Part shown: positions 14,535 to 24,197 of the stretch, in pieces
Numbering within the stretch: the first letter of the stretch is position 1
Layout of the letters: every line of letters starts with the position of its first letter
From: BRH-c25 sp035627615
GTDB lineage: Bacteria > Bacillota > Clostridia > Lutisporales > Lutisporaceae
Reading direction: 5' to 3'
Length of the DNA stretch: 64,000 nt
NCBI GenBank assembly: GCA_035627615.1
Contig: DASPLL010000086.1
Location: forward strand, 1 to 64,000
Notes under the pieces: model-generated
The model's input: only the letters and a program-made list of their open reading frames with translations
Database searches by the model: none
What the model was told of the DNA's origin: nothing
Made by a program: the position numbers and the translations under genes

Positions 14535-16319
14535 ATGAATTTGAAATTTTTTTTTAACTTTTTTAAACGGAAAAGCATTCAATTCAAGCTGCTGTCATAT
14601 TTTCTCATCGTTACATTATTTCCTACTCTGACCCTGGGTATTATAGGGAACATCATATATATCAACGCTATGGAGCGGGAGGTAAATGCCCATACAACCC
14701 AAATGATCGGGCAGGTCAAGAAGAATATCGAGTTTTATATAAAGGATATGGATAATATCATATACGTCATATCCCAGGAACCTGAAATAATCAAATATAT
14801 GAATATAACAGAGGACACTCCGCAGGAAGAAAGAGCTTCCATAGAAGCCGGAGTAAGAAGGATTTTCAACAGCTTTACTGCGATACATCCCGAAATATCA
14901 GGGATACTCATGGTAAATGAGAAGGATTTTGACGTCAGCAATGAGATGTTCAGGATCGCCAGGGACCCTCTGACTTCAGAGATCTGGTATAAACAGGCTT
15001 TTATCGATACTGACAGCATCCAGCTTTTAAGCAAGCCCATAGGAAGGAATATAACAACAAAGCAGAATTATGGAGCAGATGACGTCGTGTCGATAGTAAA
15101 AGCTGTTAAAGATCCCGTATCAGGAGCTTTCAAAGGGGTCGTGCTCATAGACATGAAGCTGGACATAATTGAAAAGACCATAAAGGATATTACCCTGGGT
15201 AAAAGTGGCTTCCTGTATGTCATGGACCAATACGGGGATGTGGTATATGCACCGGTCAACCCTATTATTTACAGGGTAAAGGCGGAATGGCTCTCTGAGG
15301 AAAACAGGACCGGTATAGTCAGAAAAATCAGAGATAGCCAATATCAGATAATATACAGCGATTCAAGCTATACAAAGTGGAAGATGGTGGGGGTATTTTC
15401 ATTAAGCGAGTCCCTGCAGGAAGTAACCAAGCTGAGAAGCTACTCCATGATAATAGGCAGTCTGACCCTTGTGCTGGCAGTCATCATATCGGTATTCTTC
15501 ACATCCTCCATTGCGAAGCCGATAATGAAGCTCAGGATGCTCATGAAAAAGGCTGAAGGCGGAGATCTGGATGTGCATTTCAACAGCAGATACGGAGACG
15601 AGATCGGGCAGCTGGGGAACAGCTTCAATAACATGATAGGAGAAATCAAAAAGCTGATACAAATGGTCTATGCCGAGCAGAAGAACAAAAGGGAAGCAGA
15701 GCTTAAGACCCTGCAGGCACAGATAAAACCGCATTTCCTCTATAACACACTGGATACGATACAGTGGATGGCACAGGATCATCAGGCGGATGACATCGTG
15801 GAGATAGTGAGTGCTTTGACGAAGCTGTTCCGCATCGGCCTCAGCAAAGGGAAGGAAATGCTTAAGGTCAGGGATGAGCTGGAGCATGTGAAAAGCTATA
15901 TGGTCATCCAGAAGGCCAGATACGAGGATAAACTGGATTATGAGATAATATACGAAGAGAGCATACTGGAATGCAGGGTATTGAAGCTGATACTTCAGCC
16001 CCTGGTTGAAAACGCCATTTACCATGGTATTAAGGAAAAGCGAGGCAGCAGTAAGATCGTCATAACCGCGAAGCAGGCGGAGGGCAGGCTGTACTTCAGC
16101 GTATCTGATGATGGTGCGGGCATAGAGCCGGAAAAGATGCGGGAGATAGAGGCGATGCTCAAGGGCAGGAAGCTTGAAGGAAACCAGCTTGGATACGGAA
16201 TATTCAATGTAAATGAGAGGATAAGGCTTTCTTTTGGAACCGAGTATGGCTTGAATTATATCAGTACTCCTGGAATCGGAACAACAGTTGAGGTTTGGCA
16301 TCCTTTGATAGAAGAGTGA
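14535..16319 (+). CDS. YesM-type membrane sensor histidine kinase
   Basis: The protein has 594 residues: a transmembrane helix at about 20-40, an extracytoplasmic Cache-like domain to about 300, a second helix (SMIIGSLTLVLAVIISVFF), HAMP (IAKPIMKLRMLMKKAEGGDLDV) and a HisK_5/HATPase module of the LytS/YesM class with His400 in KPHFLYNTLDTIQW. The N-box LVENAIYHGI and G-box GYGIFNVNERI are present. The ATG at 14535 follows GAGGG with no spacer, so the TTG at 14541 may be the real start. It is followed by its AraC-type regulator after 10 nt and a sugar-binding lipoprotein. The operon probably senses a sugar and controls the ABC importer downstream. Confidence 0.88.
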   Translation: MNLKFFFNFFKRKSIQFKLLSYFLIVTLFPTLTLGIIGNIIYINAMEREVNAHTTQMIGQVKKNIEFYIKDMDNIIYVISQEPEIIKYMNITEDTPQEERASIEAGVRRIFNSFTAIHPEISGILMVNEKDFDVSNEMFRIARDPLTSEIWYKQAFIDTDSIQLLSKPIGRNITTKQNYGADDVVSIVKAVKDPVSGAFKGVVLIDMKLDIIEKTIKDITLGKSGFLYVMDQYGDVVYAPVNPIIYRVKAEWLSEENRTGIVRKIRDSQYQIIYSDSSYTKWKMVGVFSLSESLQEVTKLRSYSMIIGSLTLVLAVIISVFFTSSIAKPIMKLRMLMKKAEGGDLDVHFNSRYGDEIGQLGNSFNNMIGEIKKLIQMVYAEQKNKREAELKTLQAQIKPHFLYNTLDTIQWMAQDHQADDIVEIVSALTKLFRIGLSKGKEMLKVRDELEHVKSYMVIQKARYEDKLDYEIIYEESILECRVLKLILQPLVENAIYHGIKEKRGSSKIVITAKQAEGRLYFSVSDDGAGIEPEKMREIEAMLKGRKLEGNQLGYGIFNVNERIRLSFGTEYGLNYISTPGIGTTVEVWHPLIEE

Positions 16320-16329
16320 GGTGTGAACC

Positions 16330-17538
16330 ATGTTGAAGGTTCTGATAGCAGATGATGAACCCAAAATCAGAAGGGGACTCAAGAATTCAATCAATTGGTC
16401 TAAGTTGGACATTGAAGTTGCAGGCGAGGCTGAAGATGGTGAGATCGCTCTGTCCATGGCTGAGAGAATAAAGCCCGACATCCTCCTTGTGGATATCTGC
16501 ATGCCTTTCATCAATGGCCTGGAATTCATCGCCAAGCTTAAGGACATACTACCTGACAGTATTGTTATCGTTATAACCGGTCATGATGAATTTGCCTATG
16601 CTCAGCAGTCGATCAAGCTGAAGGTTTTTGATTACCTTCTGAAGCCTGTTGAAAAGGAGCAGCTTTTTGCTGTAGTCGGCAAGGCGAAGGATGAGCTTAT
16701 ACAATTGCGTCAGAAGAACAAATATATAAGCTGGGCGGAGCAGCAGCTGAAAAAGAACTTCCCTCTGCTTAAGGAGCGGTTTCTTAATGAGTGGGTGAAT
16801 GGTAATATTTCCGAGCCTGAAGCCCTGGAGCAGCTGGAATTTTATAAAGCCGGAATCAATCAGGATTCAGGAATGCTGCTCATCAAGCTGATTGAAAGAT
16901 ATAACGCCGGTGAAACCTCGAAGGAGTGGGACAGGCAGCGCATACTCTTCGCTGTTCAGAACATTGTATCGGAGCTTGTAAGGAACAGTTCTCCCCATGT
17001 GATATTCAGGGATCATAAGGATAATATAGTTGTAATAGTGCCAATAACTCATGTATCCTTCTGGAATGAACTGTCAGGAAAGATCGGTGCAATGACTGAA
17101 CAGTATCTCAAGCAGATGGTTATTACAGTACAGCAGAAAATCGACGGAGGCATATTATATGCCCCGGTAGTATATAAGAGACTGGCAGCTGATATAACAA
17201 AAGAGGAAAACTGGACCCCGGTTGTCATGCTGTCCAAGAACTACATAGACGCCAATTATTCCAGGGAAGACCTGACGTTGCAGGATGTAGCCGATGCATT
17301 TAAGATAAGTCCGGCATATCTGAGCAGACTGCTGAGGCAGGAACTGGGAGTATCCTTTATAGACTATCTGACACAGGTGAGGATAAACAAGGCAATATCC
17401 CTTATGGATGATCCCTTTATTAAAATGTATGAGGTAGCGGAAAAAGTCGGTTACAGCAGCCAGCATTATTTCAGCACAGCCTTTAAACGGGTGATCGGGG
17501 TTTCACCTGCCACATACCATAAAGGAGGAATGAGATGA
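16330..17538 (+). CDS. YesN-type response regulator with AraC DNA-binding domain
   Basis: The 402-residue regulator pairs with the YesM-type kinase. The receiver covers residues 1-120, with the acidic DDE near residue 9, phosphoacceptor Asp55 in LLVDICMPFINGLEF and Lys in DYLLKPVEKEQL. A central region of unknown fold follows, and the last 100 residues form two helix-turn-helix units of the AraC/XylS type (LQDVADAFKISPAYLSRLLRQELG and MYEVAEKVGYSSQHYFSTAFKRVIG). It is translationally close to the kinase (10 nt) and to the lipoprotein gene (1 nt). The likely target is the sugar importer operon starting at 18684. Confidence 0.92.
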   Translation: MLKVLIADDEPKIRRGLKNSINWSKLDIEVAGEAEDGEIALSMAERIKPDILLVDICMPFINGLEFIAKLKDILPDSIVIVITGHDEFAYAQQSIKLKVFDYLLKPVEKEQLFAVVGKAKDELIQLRQKNKYISWAEQQLKKNFPLLKERFLNEWVNGNISEPEALEQLEFYKAGINQDSGMLLIKLIERYNAGETSKEWDRQRILFAVQNIVSELVRNSSPHVIFRDHKDNIVVIVPITHVSFWNELSGKIGAMTEQYLKQMVITVQQKIDGGILYAPVVYKRLAADITKEENWTPVVMLSKNYIDANYSREDLTLQDVADAFKISPAYLSRLLRQELGVSFIDYLTQVRINKAISLMDDPFIKMYEVAEKVGYSSQHYFSTAFKRVIGVSPATYHKGGMR

Positions 17539-17539
17539 T

Positions 17540-18490
17540 TTGCTGTCAAAGCTAAGGAATATACGTTACGGGGCACTATTGCTCTTATCAGCAGTCCTGC
17601 TGCCGGCGGCCTTTTTCTTGTCAGGCTGCGAGCGTCCGGTTGGTGACAACCCGGAGGATCAGGTAAAATACGTTATAGGTATGTCCCAGGCAAATCTTGG
17701 AGAGCCGTGGCGTGTGGTCATGAACAGGGAGATAATGGAGGAAGCGGCGAAGCATGAGGAGATAAAGGTAATTTTTACTGATGCAGCCCAGGATAGTCAG
17801 AAACAGGTCAAGGATGTGGAGAAGCTGCTGGGGTACGGAATCGATCTTCTGATGATATCGCCCAATGAAGCGGAACCCCTTACGCCGATTGTGGAAAAAG
17901 CATATGAAGGCATTCCGGTCATAGTCATCGACAGGGATATACAGAGTGAAGAATATACGATGTTTATCGGGGCCAATAATGAACTGATAGGCAGGCAGGC
18001 AGGACAATTCATAGCCGAGCTTCTGGGAGACAGAGGGGGAAATGTGGTTGAGATACAAGGTCTGCCCGGATCCATACCGGCCCAGGACAGGAGCAAGGGC
18101 TTCGGAGAAGTGATTGCCGGGTACAAGAATATAGAGATCGTTGATACTGTTGTAGCTGATTGGCTGAGGGACAAGGCTGAGGATGAAGTGCACAAAAGAA
18201 TAAGGAATTATTCAAATGTGGATGTGATCTATGCACACAATGATCCGATGGCTTTAGGCGCCTACCGGGCGGCAAGTAAATTCGGCAATAACAACATCAA
18301 ATTCGTAGGCATTGACGGACTGCTGGGTGAAGAAGGCGGCATACAGCTGGTCAAGGAAGGCATACTAAAGGCAACCTTCACATATCCCACAGGAGGAAAA
18401 GAAGCCGTGCAATATGCCATAAAGCTTTTAAAGGGAGAGAAAGGGCTGCCCAAGCGCATAACACTTGAGAGTAATACAATAACTGAATAG
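17540..18490 (+). CDS. Ribose-type sugar-binding lipoprotein linked to the two-component system
   Basis: The 316-residue protein has a lipoprotein signal peptide ending in FFLSGC (lipobox LSGC, Cys30) and a type I periplasmic-binding fold: IGMSQANLGEPWRV, ISPNEAEPLTPIVEKAY, VIVIDRDI, GLPGSIPAQDR, AHNDPMALGAY. It resembles the importer's own binding protein at 21288 at roughly half of positions. Its place directly after the regulator, with a terminator before the ABC genes, suggests it presents ligand to the kinase's Cache domain, as XylFII does for LytS in Clostridium beijerinckii. The start is TTG 17540, one base after the regulator's stop, behind AAAGGAGG. Confidence 0.85.
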   Translation: MLSKLRNIRYGALLLLSAVLLPAAFFLSGCERPVGDNPEDQVKYVIGMSQANLGEPWRVVMNREIMEEAAKHEEIKVIFTDAAQDSQKQVKDVEKLLGYGIDLLMISPNEAEPLTPIVEKAYEGIPVIVIDRDIQSEEYTMFIGANNELIGRQAGQFIAELLGDRGGNVVEIQGLPGSIPAQDRSKGFGEVIAGYKNIEIVDTVVADWLRDKAEDEVHKRIRNYSNVDVIYAHNDPMALGAYRAASKFGNNNIKFVGIDGLLGEEGGIQLVKEGILKATFTYPTGGKEAVQYAIKLLKGEKGLPKRITLESNTITE

Positions 18491-18503
18491 AGCGGATAAT
18501 GGA

Positions 18504-18548
18504 GACTACCCCTATACAATTGGCAAGTATGGGGGTAGTTTTTTTTGC
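18504..18548 (+). terminator. Terminator between sensor operon and importer operon
   Basis: ACTACCCC and GGGGTAGT form the stem, then a T-run. Confidence 0.8.
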
Positions 18549-18683
18549 CGAAAAATAGAAAAAATTACTTTTTATTCTAAATACCAATAAAACGGATTTC
18601 AATATAATCAAAGTGTAAACATAGTTTCACCGGTCGGACAAATTAATGAATGCCTCTCTTTAAGGAGGCGGGGAGATGTAGCT

Positions 18684-20222
18684 ATGAAAACAGATACTAT
18701 TCTGCGGATGACAGATATAAAAAAGTCCTTTGGCAATGTACATGCACTCAAAGGGGTAGGTATTGAGCTATATAAGGGTGAGATACTTGCTCTCATGGGT
18801 GAAAACGGCGCAGGTAAGTCAACTCTGATGAATGTTCTCAGCGGGGCATTGGGGCATTACGAAGGCGAGATAGAGCTTCAGGGAAAACCTGTAAGGATCA
18901 GCACGCCTCTTGGAGCCAGGAACCTTGGGATAGCAAAGATCCACCAGGAGCTGCAAATGGTATCTGAACTGACTGTTGCAGAGAACATATTCCTTGGAAG
19001 AGAACCAGGAACCTGCCTGGGGTTTGTCAACTACCGGAAAATGAACAATGCTGCCAGGGAATACCTGGATACTCTTGAGCTGCATGTAAAGCCCAACCAG
19101 CAGGTAAAGAGCCTCAGAGTCGGAGAACAGCAGCTGGTTGAAATTGCAAAAGCACTTTCACTTAATGCCGGAATACTGATTATGGATGAGCCCACCTCAG
19201 CTTTAAGCAAAGGGGAATCACAGAAGCTCTTCCAGGTAATACGGAAGCTGTCGGGTGAAGGTGTTTCAATCATATATATCACCCACCGCATGGAAGAGGT
19301 ATTCGAGCTGGCTGACAGGATCACAGTCCTCAGGGATGGTGAACTGATCGGAACTGTAAAAACTGAGAGTACCGACAGGGATGAGTTGATAAGGATGATG
19401 GTTGGGAGGACCCTTAAAGAGATTTTTCTTAAGGAGAAAAGTTCAAGAGGGGAAGAAATTCTGAGAATCGAAGGCCTGAGCTTCTTTCCACCGGACTACA
19501 GCTCTAAAAGAAGACTGCAGGATGTCTCTTTCAGCCTGCATAAGGGCGAAGTCCTTGGAATAGCCGGGTTGATGGGGGCAGGAAGGTCGGAGCTTTTTGA
19601 ATGTCTGTTCGGTGTCCATGGAAGGCATTGTAATGCAAGGATGTTCATAGAGGGCAGGCCTGTGGCAATAAAAAATCCTGCAGACGCGATAAAACATGGT
19701 ATTTCTTTCGTGACGGAGGACAGGAAAAAGCAGGGACTGGTACTGGGGAGATCTATTGGCGAGAATATGTCACTGCCGCTTCTGAGATTTTTCAGCAGGC
19801 TGGTATTTATGAACCGTATAAAGGAAAAAGAGAGCTGGAAGCAGCAGATAGGCAACCTGAAAATCAAGGCGCCGGGAGCTGGGACCCTTGCAGGGGAACT
19901 GAGCGGAGGAAATCAGCAGAAGGTGGTGCTTGGAAGGTGGCTGCTGACTGATCCTAAGATCCTCTTGCTGGATGAGCCTACAAGGGGTATAGATGTAGGG
20001 GCGAAAGCGGAGATATACCAGCTCATCAATAAACTGGCAAAGGAAGGAATGGGTATTATAGTCATTTCTTCTGAATTGCCTGAAATAATCGGAGTGTCCG
20101 ATAGGATCATTACCTTCTGCGAAGGTAGAATGACAGGAGAATTCATAAGGGAAGAAGCTACTCAGGAAAAGTTGCTTGCAGCAGCAACACTAAGAGAGGT
20201 GGTGAAAGCAAATGTCAACTAA
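18684..20222 (+). CDS. Sugar ABC importer ATPase, RbsA-like (two fused ATPase domains)
   Basis: The 512-residue protein energises uptake of a pentose or related sugar. Domain 1 has Walker A GENGAGKST, the signature-like region SLRVGEQQLVEIAKALS and Walker B ILIMDEPTSAL. Domain 2 has the degenerate P-loop GLMGAGRSEL, signature LSGGNQQKVVLGRWL and Walker B ILLLDEPTRGIDVG. This asymmetric pair is typical of RbsA/MglA/XylG. GGAGGCGGGGAG precedes the ATG. It overlaps rbsC by 11 nt. The exact sugar cannot be read from the sequence, although the downstream ribokinase suggests a furanose or ketose. Confidence 0.9.
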   Translation: MKTDTILRMTDIKKSFGNVHALKGVGIELYKGEILALMGENGAGKSTLMNVLSGALGHYEGEIELQGKPVRISTPLGARNLGIAKIHQELQMVSELTVAENIFLGREPGTCLGFVNYRKMNNAAREYLDTLELHVKPNQQVKSLRVGEQQLVEIAKALSLNAGILIMDEPTSALSKGESQKLFQVIRKLSGEGVSIIYITHRMEEVFELADRITVLRDGELIGTVKTESTDRDELIRMMVGRTLKEIFLKEKSSRGEEILRIEGLSFFPPDYSSKRRLQDVSFSLHKGEVLGIAGLMGAGRSELFECLFGVHGRHCNARMFIEGRPVAIKNPADAIKHGISFVTEDRKKQGLVLGRSIGENMSLPLLRFFSRLVFMNRIKEKESWKQQIGNLKIKAPGAGTLAGELSGGNQQKVVLGRWLLTDPKILLLDEPTRGIDVGAKAEIYQLINKLAKEGMGIIVISSELPEIIGVSDRIITFCEGRMTGEFIREEATQEKLLAAATLREVVKANVN

Positions 20223-21240
20223 ACGGCTGGAAGATAAGTTAAATAGCGGATTAGCAGGTAAGCTCGGACAGATAAAAGTACCGGATATCATAAAACGCTC
20301 ACAGAGTTTCTTTGGCCTGATCCTGGTTGTGCTGGCTGCATCCATATTCTGTGTCAGAGATGGTGAGAACCTGTTCCTGAATCCGGTAAACATTGCAAAT
20401 GTAGTCCGGTCAGTGTCTGAGAACGGTATTATGGCAATAGGAATGACTCTGGTTATTCTCATAGGAGGCATAGACCTTTCTGTAGGGGCAATACTGGGGC
20501 TGACTGCCACGGCTGCTGCCGATCTTATGATGCACAGGGCCTTTGGGTTTGGTACTACAGTGATAGCAGTATTATTGTTAGGTATTGCATTCGGATTTTT
20601 CAACGGGCTGATCAGCACCAAGCTGTCAGTTCAGGCATTTATAGTTACCCTTGCATCAATGAGCATAGCAAGGGGCCTGGCAAGATTCTGGTCAGGCGGC
20701 ATCGGAATCCCTATAACCTATGGGAATGAACCGAATCTGGCTCCCCAGGCCTATGGGATACTTGCGGAAAGGATATGGGGAGTACCCGTGCCCGCAATAT
20801 GTTTTCTGGTGTTGGGGATCATCTTTTCCATACTTCTCAAATCAACCAGATTCGGAAGATATGTGTATGCCATCGGAGGCAATGAGACAGCAGCACACCT
20901 GTCCGGAATCGGTATCAACAGAGTGAAAATAGCTATTTTTACTATAAGCGGTGCCTTATGTGCAATAGCAGGAATGATCCACGCTGCACAGCTAAGCCAG
21001 GGCAGCCCCAATGACGGCATCGGCTATGAGCTGAATGCCATTGCGGCAGTGGCCATAGGCGGTACCAGCCTTGCCGGAGGTAAGGGCACGATGGTCGGAA
21101 CCCTGGTCGGCGCACTTATACTGGGTATCCTGGACAACATGCTGGGTTTGAAGAATGTTAATAACAACCTCCAGTTGGTGGTCAAGGGTGTGATAATAAT
21201 AATCGCAGTGGTGCTCCAGAAGGAGAGAAAGGCGGATTAA
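20212..21240 (+). CDS. Sugar ABC importer permease, RbsC-like
   Basis: The 342-residue integral membrane protein has about eight to ten transmembrane helices after a hydrophilic N-terminus of some 35 residues. Family signatures are GMTLVILIGGIDLSVGAILGL, the coupling segment YAIGGNETAAHLSGI and GTSLAGGKGTMVGTLVGALILGILDN. It forms the transport channel with the RbsA-like ATPase. Start overlaps the ATPase stop by 11 nt, with GAGGTGGTG upstream, so translation is coupled. Confidence 0.92.
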   Translation: MSTKRLEDKLNSGLAGKLGQIKVPDIIKRSQSFFGLILVVLAASIFCVRDGENLFLNPVNIANVVRSVSENGIMAIGMTLVILIGGIDLSVGAILGLTATAAADLMMHRAFGFGTTVIAVLLLGIAFGFFNGLISTKLSVQAFIVTLASMSIARGLARFWSGGIGIPITYGNEPNLAPQAYGILAERIWGVPVPAICFLVLGIIFSILLKSTRFGRYVYAIGGNETAAHLSGIGINRVKIAIFTISGALCAIAGMIHAAQLSQGSPNDGIGYELNAIAAVAIGGTSLAGGKGTMVGTLVGALILGILDNMLGLKNVNNNLQLVVKGVIIIIAVVLQKERKAD

Positions 21241-21287
21241 GGAAGCCTTTTTATATAAAAAATCCAAAAATGAAAGGAAGAGGAATA

Positions 21288-22301
21288 ATGAAAAATCTTA
21301 GAAGGGCGCTATTAATACTCCTGGCATTGTCAATGCTTCTGACCATGGTTGCCTGCGGAAACAATACACCTGCAGCAAGCACCGCACCTGAGGAGAAAAA
21401 AGATACACCTCCTGCAGCTGAACCTAAGAAAGAATTCCTTATCGGTATGTCACAGTGTAATCTCGGCGAACCCTGGCGTGTTGCAATGAATGACCAGATA
21501 GCAGCAGCTGCTGCACAGTATCCCGAATTCAAGGTCGTATTCTCCGATGCAGCCCAGGACAACAGCAAACAGGTAGCCGATGTGGAGAACTTCATACAGC
21601 AGAAGGTTGACCTGCTCATCATATCCCCTAACGAAGCAAAACCGCTGACCGCAGTGGTGAAAAAAGCATATGATGCCGGTATCCCGGTTATCGTTCTCGA
21701 CAGAAAGGTTGAAGGAGATGCCTATACATCCTTTATAGGCGGCGACAACAAGCTTATCGGCAAGAAAGCCGGAGAATATGTTGCGAAGGTGCTGGGTGAA
21801 AAAGGCGGAAACGTTGTTGAGGTCAAAGGACTCGAAGGAGCAACACCGCAGCAGGAGAGACATGACGGCTTCCTGGAAGGCATAGCAAGCAATCCTAACG
21901 TTAAGATAATAGCATCACAGAACTGTGACTGGCTGAGGGATAAAGCCATTACAGTCATGGAGGCAATGCTTCAGGCAAACAAGGATATTGATGTTGTATA
22001 CGGACATAATGACCCTGCTGCAGAGGGCGCATATATAGCAGCCAAGAATGCAGGCAGAGAAAAAGAGATGATCTATATAGGCATAGATGCCCTGCCAACT
22101 CCTGACGGTGGCATCAAGAGCGTCATGGAAGGAAGAATTTCGGCAACCTATGTATATCCGACAGGCGGCAAGGACGCTATAGAGAGTGCATATAGGCTCC
22201 TTGTGAAGGGCGAGACCCTTGAAAAGAACGTAACCCTCGGAACTATAGAAGTAACCAAGGACAACGCAGCAGAAATCTACAAGCAGTTTGGCGGCAAATA
22301 G
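21288..22301 (+). CDS. Sugar-binding lipoprotein of the ABC importer, RbsB-like
   Basis: The protein has 337 residues with signal peptide and lipobox (LTMVACG, Cys21 or so), a short Ala/Pro/Glu linker and the periplasmic-binding fold (IGMSQCNLGEPWRVAMND, ISPNEAKPLTAVVKKAYDAG, LDRKVEGDAYTSFIGGDN, GHNDPAAEGAY). I chose ATG 21288 behind GGAAGAGGAATA; an in-frame ATG at 21270 would add six residues. It delivers sugar to the RbsA/RbsC pair. It is paralogous to the sensor lipoprotein at 17540, which supports the idea that sensor and importer see the same ligand. Confidence 0.9.
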   Translation: MKNLRRALLILLALSMLLTMVACGNNTPAASTAPEEKKDTPPAAEPKKEFLIGMSQCNLGEPWRVAMNDQIAAAAAQYPEFKVVFSDAAQDNSKQVADVENFIQQKVDLLIISPNEAKPLTAVVKKAYDAGIPVIVLDRKVEGDAYTSFIGGDNKLIGKKAGEYVAKVLGEKGGNVVEVKGLEGATPQQERHDGFLEGIASNPNVKIIASQNCDWLRDKAITVMEAMLQANKDIDVVYGHNDPAAEGAYIAAKNAGREKEMIYIGIDALPTPDGGIKSVMEGRISATYVYPTGGKDAIESAYRLLVKGETLEKNVTLGTIEVTKDNAAEIYKQFGGK

Positions 22302-22421
22302 AGGCTGATACAAACTTAATGGATATAGTTGAACAGATTAAAGGGAGTAACCAAACTCCCTTTAATCACAATACTCAAGGGCATTGATAAGCTAAATCAT
22401 GTGTGGATTGAGGGGGCTAAT

Positions 22422-23402
22422 ATGTACAAGAAGCCAAGATTACTTGTAGTAGGCAGTTTTGTGATGGATCTGATTGTAAGTACCGGCAGGGTACCTGCTT
22501 CAGGTGAGACTGTTATAGACGGACTGTCCTTCACCACGGCTCCCGGGGGGAAAGGGGCAAACCAGGCAGTGCAGGCAGCCAGACTGGGTGCCCAGGTGAC
22601 TATGATAGGTAAAGTAGGAAAGGACATGTTCGGTGATCAGCTGCTTAGCTCCGTCAGGGCTGCCGGAGTTGATACAGCATCAGTACTGATAGATGAAAAG
22701 ACAGCCTCAGGGATAGGAAACATCATATTGGAGGTTAAACCGGACAATACGGTTGAAAACAGGATAGTTGTAGTACCTGGTGCGAATATGAAGCTGACTG
22801 CAGGAGAAATAGGTTTCATCTCCAGCCTGATACCGCAGTATGACATGCTGATGCTGGAGCTTGAGATCCCTATGGAGGTTAATGAAGCGGCAGCAAGCTA
22901 TGCTTTTGAGAAGGGCATTCCTGTGATGCTGAACCCGGCACCTGCCGCAAAGCTTTCCGACAGCCTGCTTTCGAAGCTTACCTTTATATCGCCTAATGAA
23001 CATGAAGCGGCTGAACTTACTGGGGTAAGAATAAAAAAAATAGGTGATACAGTAGATATGGATACAGTGAGGGCAGCTGCGGAAGTGCTTTTGGGCAGGG
23101 GTGTGAAAAATGTGATAATCACCCTTGGAGAATGTGGAGCTGCATATATGAATAGGGACAGATTCATTTACAGGCCATGCGTTGAAGGGGTGGAGGCGGT
23201 TGACCCTACAGCAGCGGGAGATTCCTTTACCGGGGCATTCTGCACCGGGATATGTATGGGGCTGTCTGAGGAAAGGGCTCTGGAATTTGCCGGTTTTGCA
23301 GCGGCACTTACGGTATCGGGAATGGGTGCGCAGCCTTCATTACCCGGTCTTGATGAAGTGAAAAGGCTGATGGAGGTAAAGGGTTGTTTACAAAATGGAT
23401 AG
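22422..23402 (+). CDS. Ribokinase-like PfkB sugar kinase
   Basis: The 326-residue kinase has the PfkB N-terminal block (VVGSFVMDLIV, TAPGGKGANQAVQAARLG) and the C-terminal active-site block DPTAAGDSFTGAFCTGI with the catalytic Asp of the GD pair. NPAPA and ISPNEHEAAELTG are typical of ribokinases. It phosphorylates the imported sugar with ATP. I chose ATG 22422 behind AGGGGGCTAAT; a longer frame from 22329 lacks a site. It overlaps or abuts the SIS gene and belongs to the importer operon. Confidence 0.88.
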   Translation: MYKKPRLLVVGSFVMDLIVSTGRVPASGETVIDGLSFTTAPGGKGANQAVQAARLGAQVTMIGKVGKDMFGDQLLSSVRAAGVDTASVLIDEKTASGIGNIILEVKPDNTVENRIVVVPGANMKLTAGEIGFISSLIPQYDMLMLELEIPMEVNEAAASYAFEKGIPVMLNPAPAAKLSDSLLSKLTFISPNEHEAAELTGVRIKKIGDTVDMDTVRAAAEVLLGRGVKNVIITLGECGAAYMNRDRFIYRPCVEGVEAVDPTAAGDSFTGAFCTGICMGLSEERALEFAGFAAALTVSGMGAQPSLPGLDEVKRLMEVKGCLQNG

Positions 23403-23418
23403 AGCAGGGGGTGTTGGA

Positions 23419-24033
23419 ATGACAGGACTGCATGAATATGAAAAAATATTGGAGAGCTTCCTTGACATATCAATAAATGAAATCACCGTACTCATGAAGA
23501 AGCTGAATACAGAGTTTTATGATAAGGCAGTTGAGCTGATACTTGAGGCGGAGGAGAACGGGAACAGGCTTCATGTGACCGGGATAGGCAAACCGGGGCA
23601 TGTAGCGGGATATGTGGCGTCTTTGCTGTCCTCCACAGGAACTCCGACATATGAGTTAAACGGAACAGAAGCAATACACGGCTCCTCCGGTCAGGTAAGG
23701 CCGGGAGACGTAGTGATAGCAATATCAAACAGTGGAGAAACAGCGGAGCTTAAGGCCACTATAACAACCTTGAAGAATAATAAGGCGAAGATAATTTCTG
23801 TGTGTGGCAATCCGGAGTCATGGCTGGCAAAGCATGGGGATGCATTTCTATTCGCGGGCGTAGAAAGGGAAGGGGATCCGATTAATAAGGCGCCCAGAGC
23901 TTCCATATCTGCGGAGATAATCGTACTCCAGGGGCTTAGTGTGATACTTCAGTGCATGAAAGGAATCACTCCCCAGCAATATGTAAGGTGGCATCCGGGC
24001 GGGACGCTGGGAAAGCTTGCAGAAGGCGAATAA
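23419..24033 (+). CDS. SIS-domain sugar-phosphate isomerase (KdsD/KpsF-like without CBS domains)
   Basis: The product has 204 residues with a single SIS domain: VTGIGKPGHVAGYVASLLSSTGTP, LNGTEAIHGSSGQVRPGDVVIAISNSGETAEL, ending GITPQQYVRWHPGGTLGKL. This is the pattern of arabinose-5-phosphate isomerase-like proteins, but the paired CBS domains are missing, as in short clostridial forms. Next to a ribokinase it most likely interconverts the phosphorylated aldose and ketose. I chose ATG 23419 behind AGGGGGTGTTGGA; an upstream ATG at 23395 overlaps the kinase. Confidence 0.82.
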   Translation: MTGLHEYEKILESFLDISINEITVLMKKLNTEFYDKAVELILEAEENGNRLHVTGIGKPGHVAGYVASLLSSTGTPTYELNGTEAIHGSSGQVRPGDVVIAISNSGETAELKATITTLKNNKAKIISVCGNPESWLAKHGDAFLFAGVEREGDPINKAPRASISAEIIVLQGLSVILQCMKGITPQQYVRWHPGGTLGKLAEGE

Positions 24034-24054
24034 CTGAATATGATGCAAAACGTA

Positions 24055-24082
24055 AAATACCGTAAATGCTTACGGTATTTTG
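24055..24082 (+). terminator. Terminator of the sugar importer operon
   Basis: AAAATACCGTAA and TTACGGTATTTT form a perfect stem. Confidence 0.85.
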
Positions 24083-24197
24083 TTATTTTAATAACAATTA
24101 TAAATTAAGCTTGATTTTATTTATCAGATAATTCATAATTTAATTATAATTGGTGTATAGATGTATAGACTGATTCATGTATGAACGGAGGGATGTT

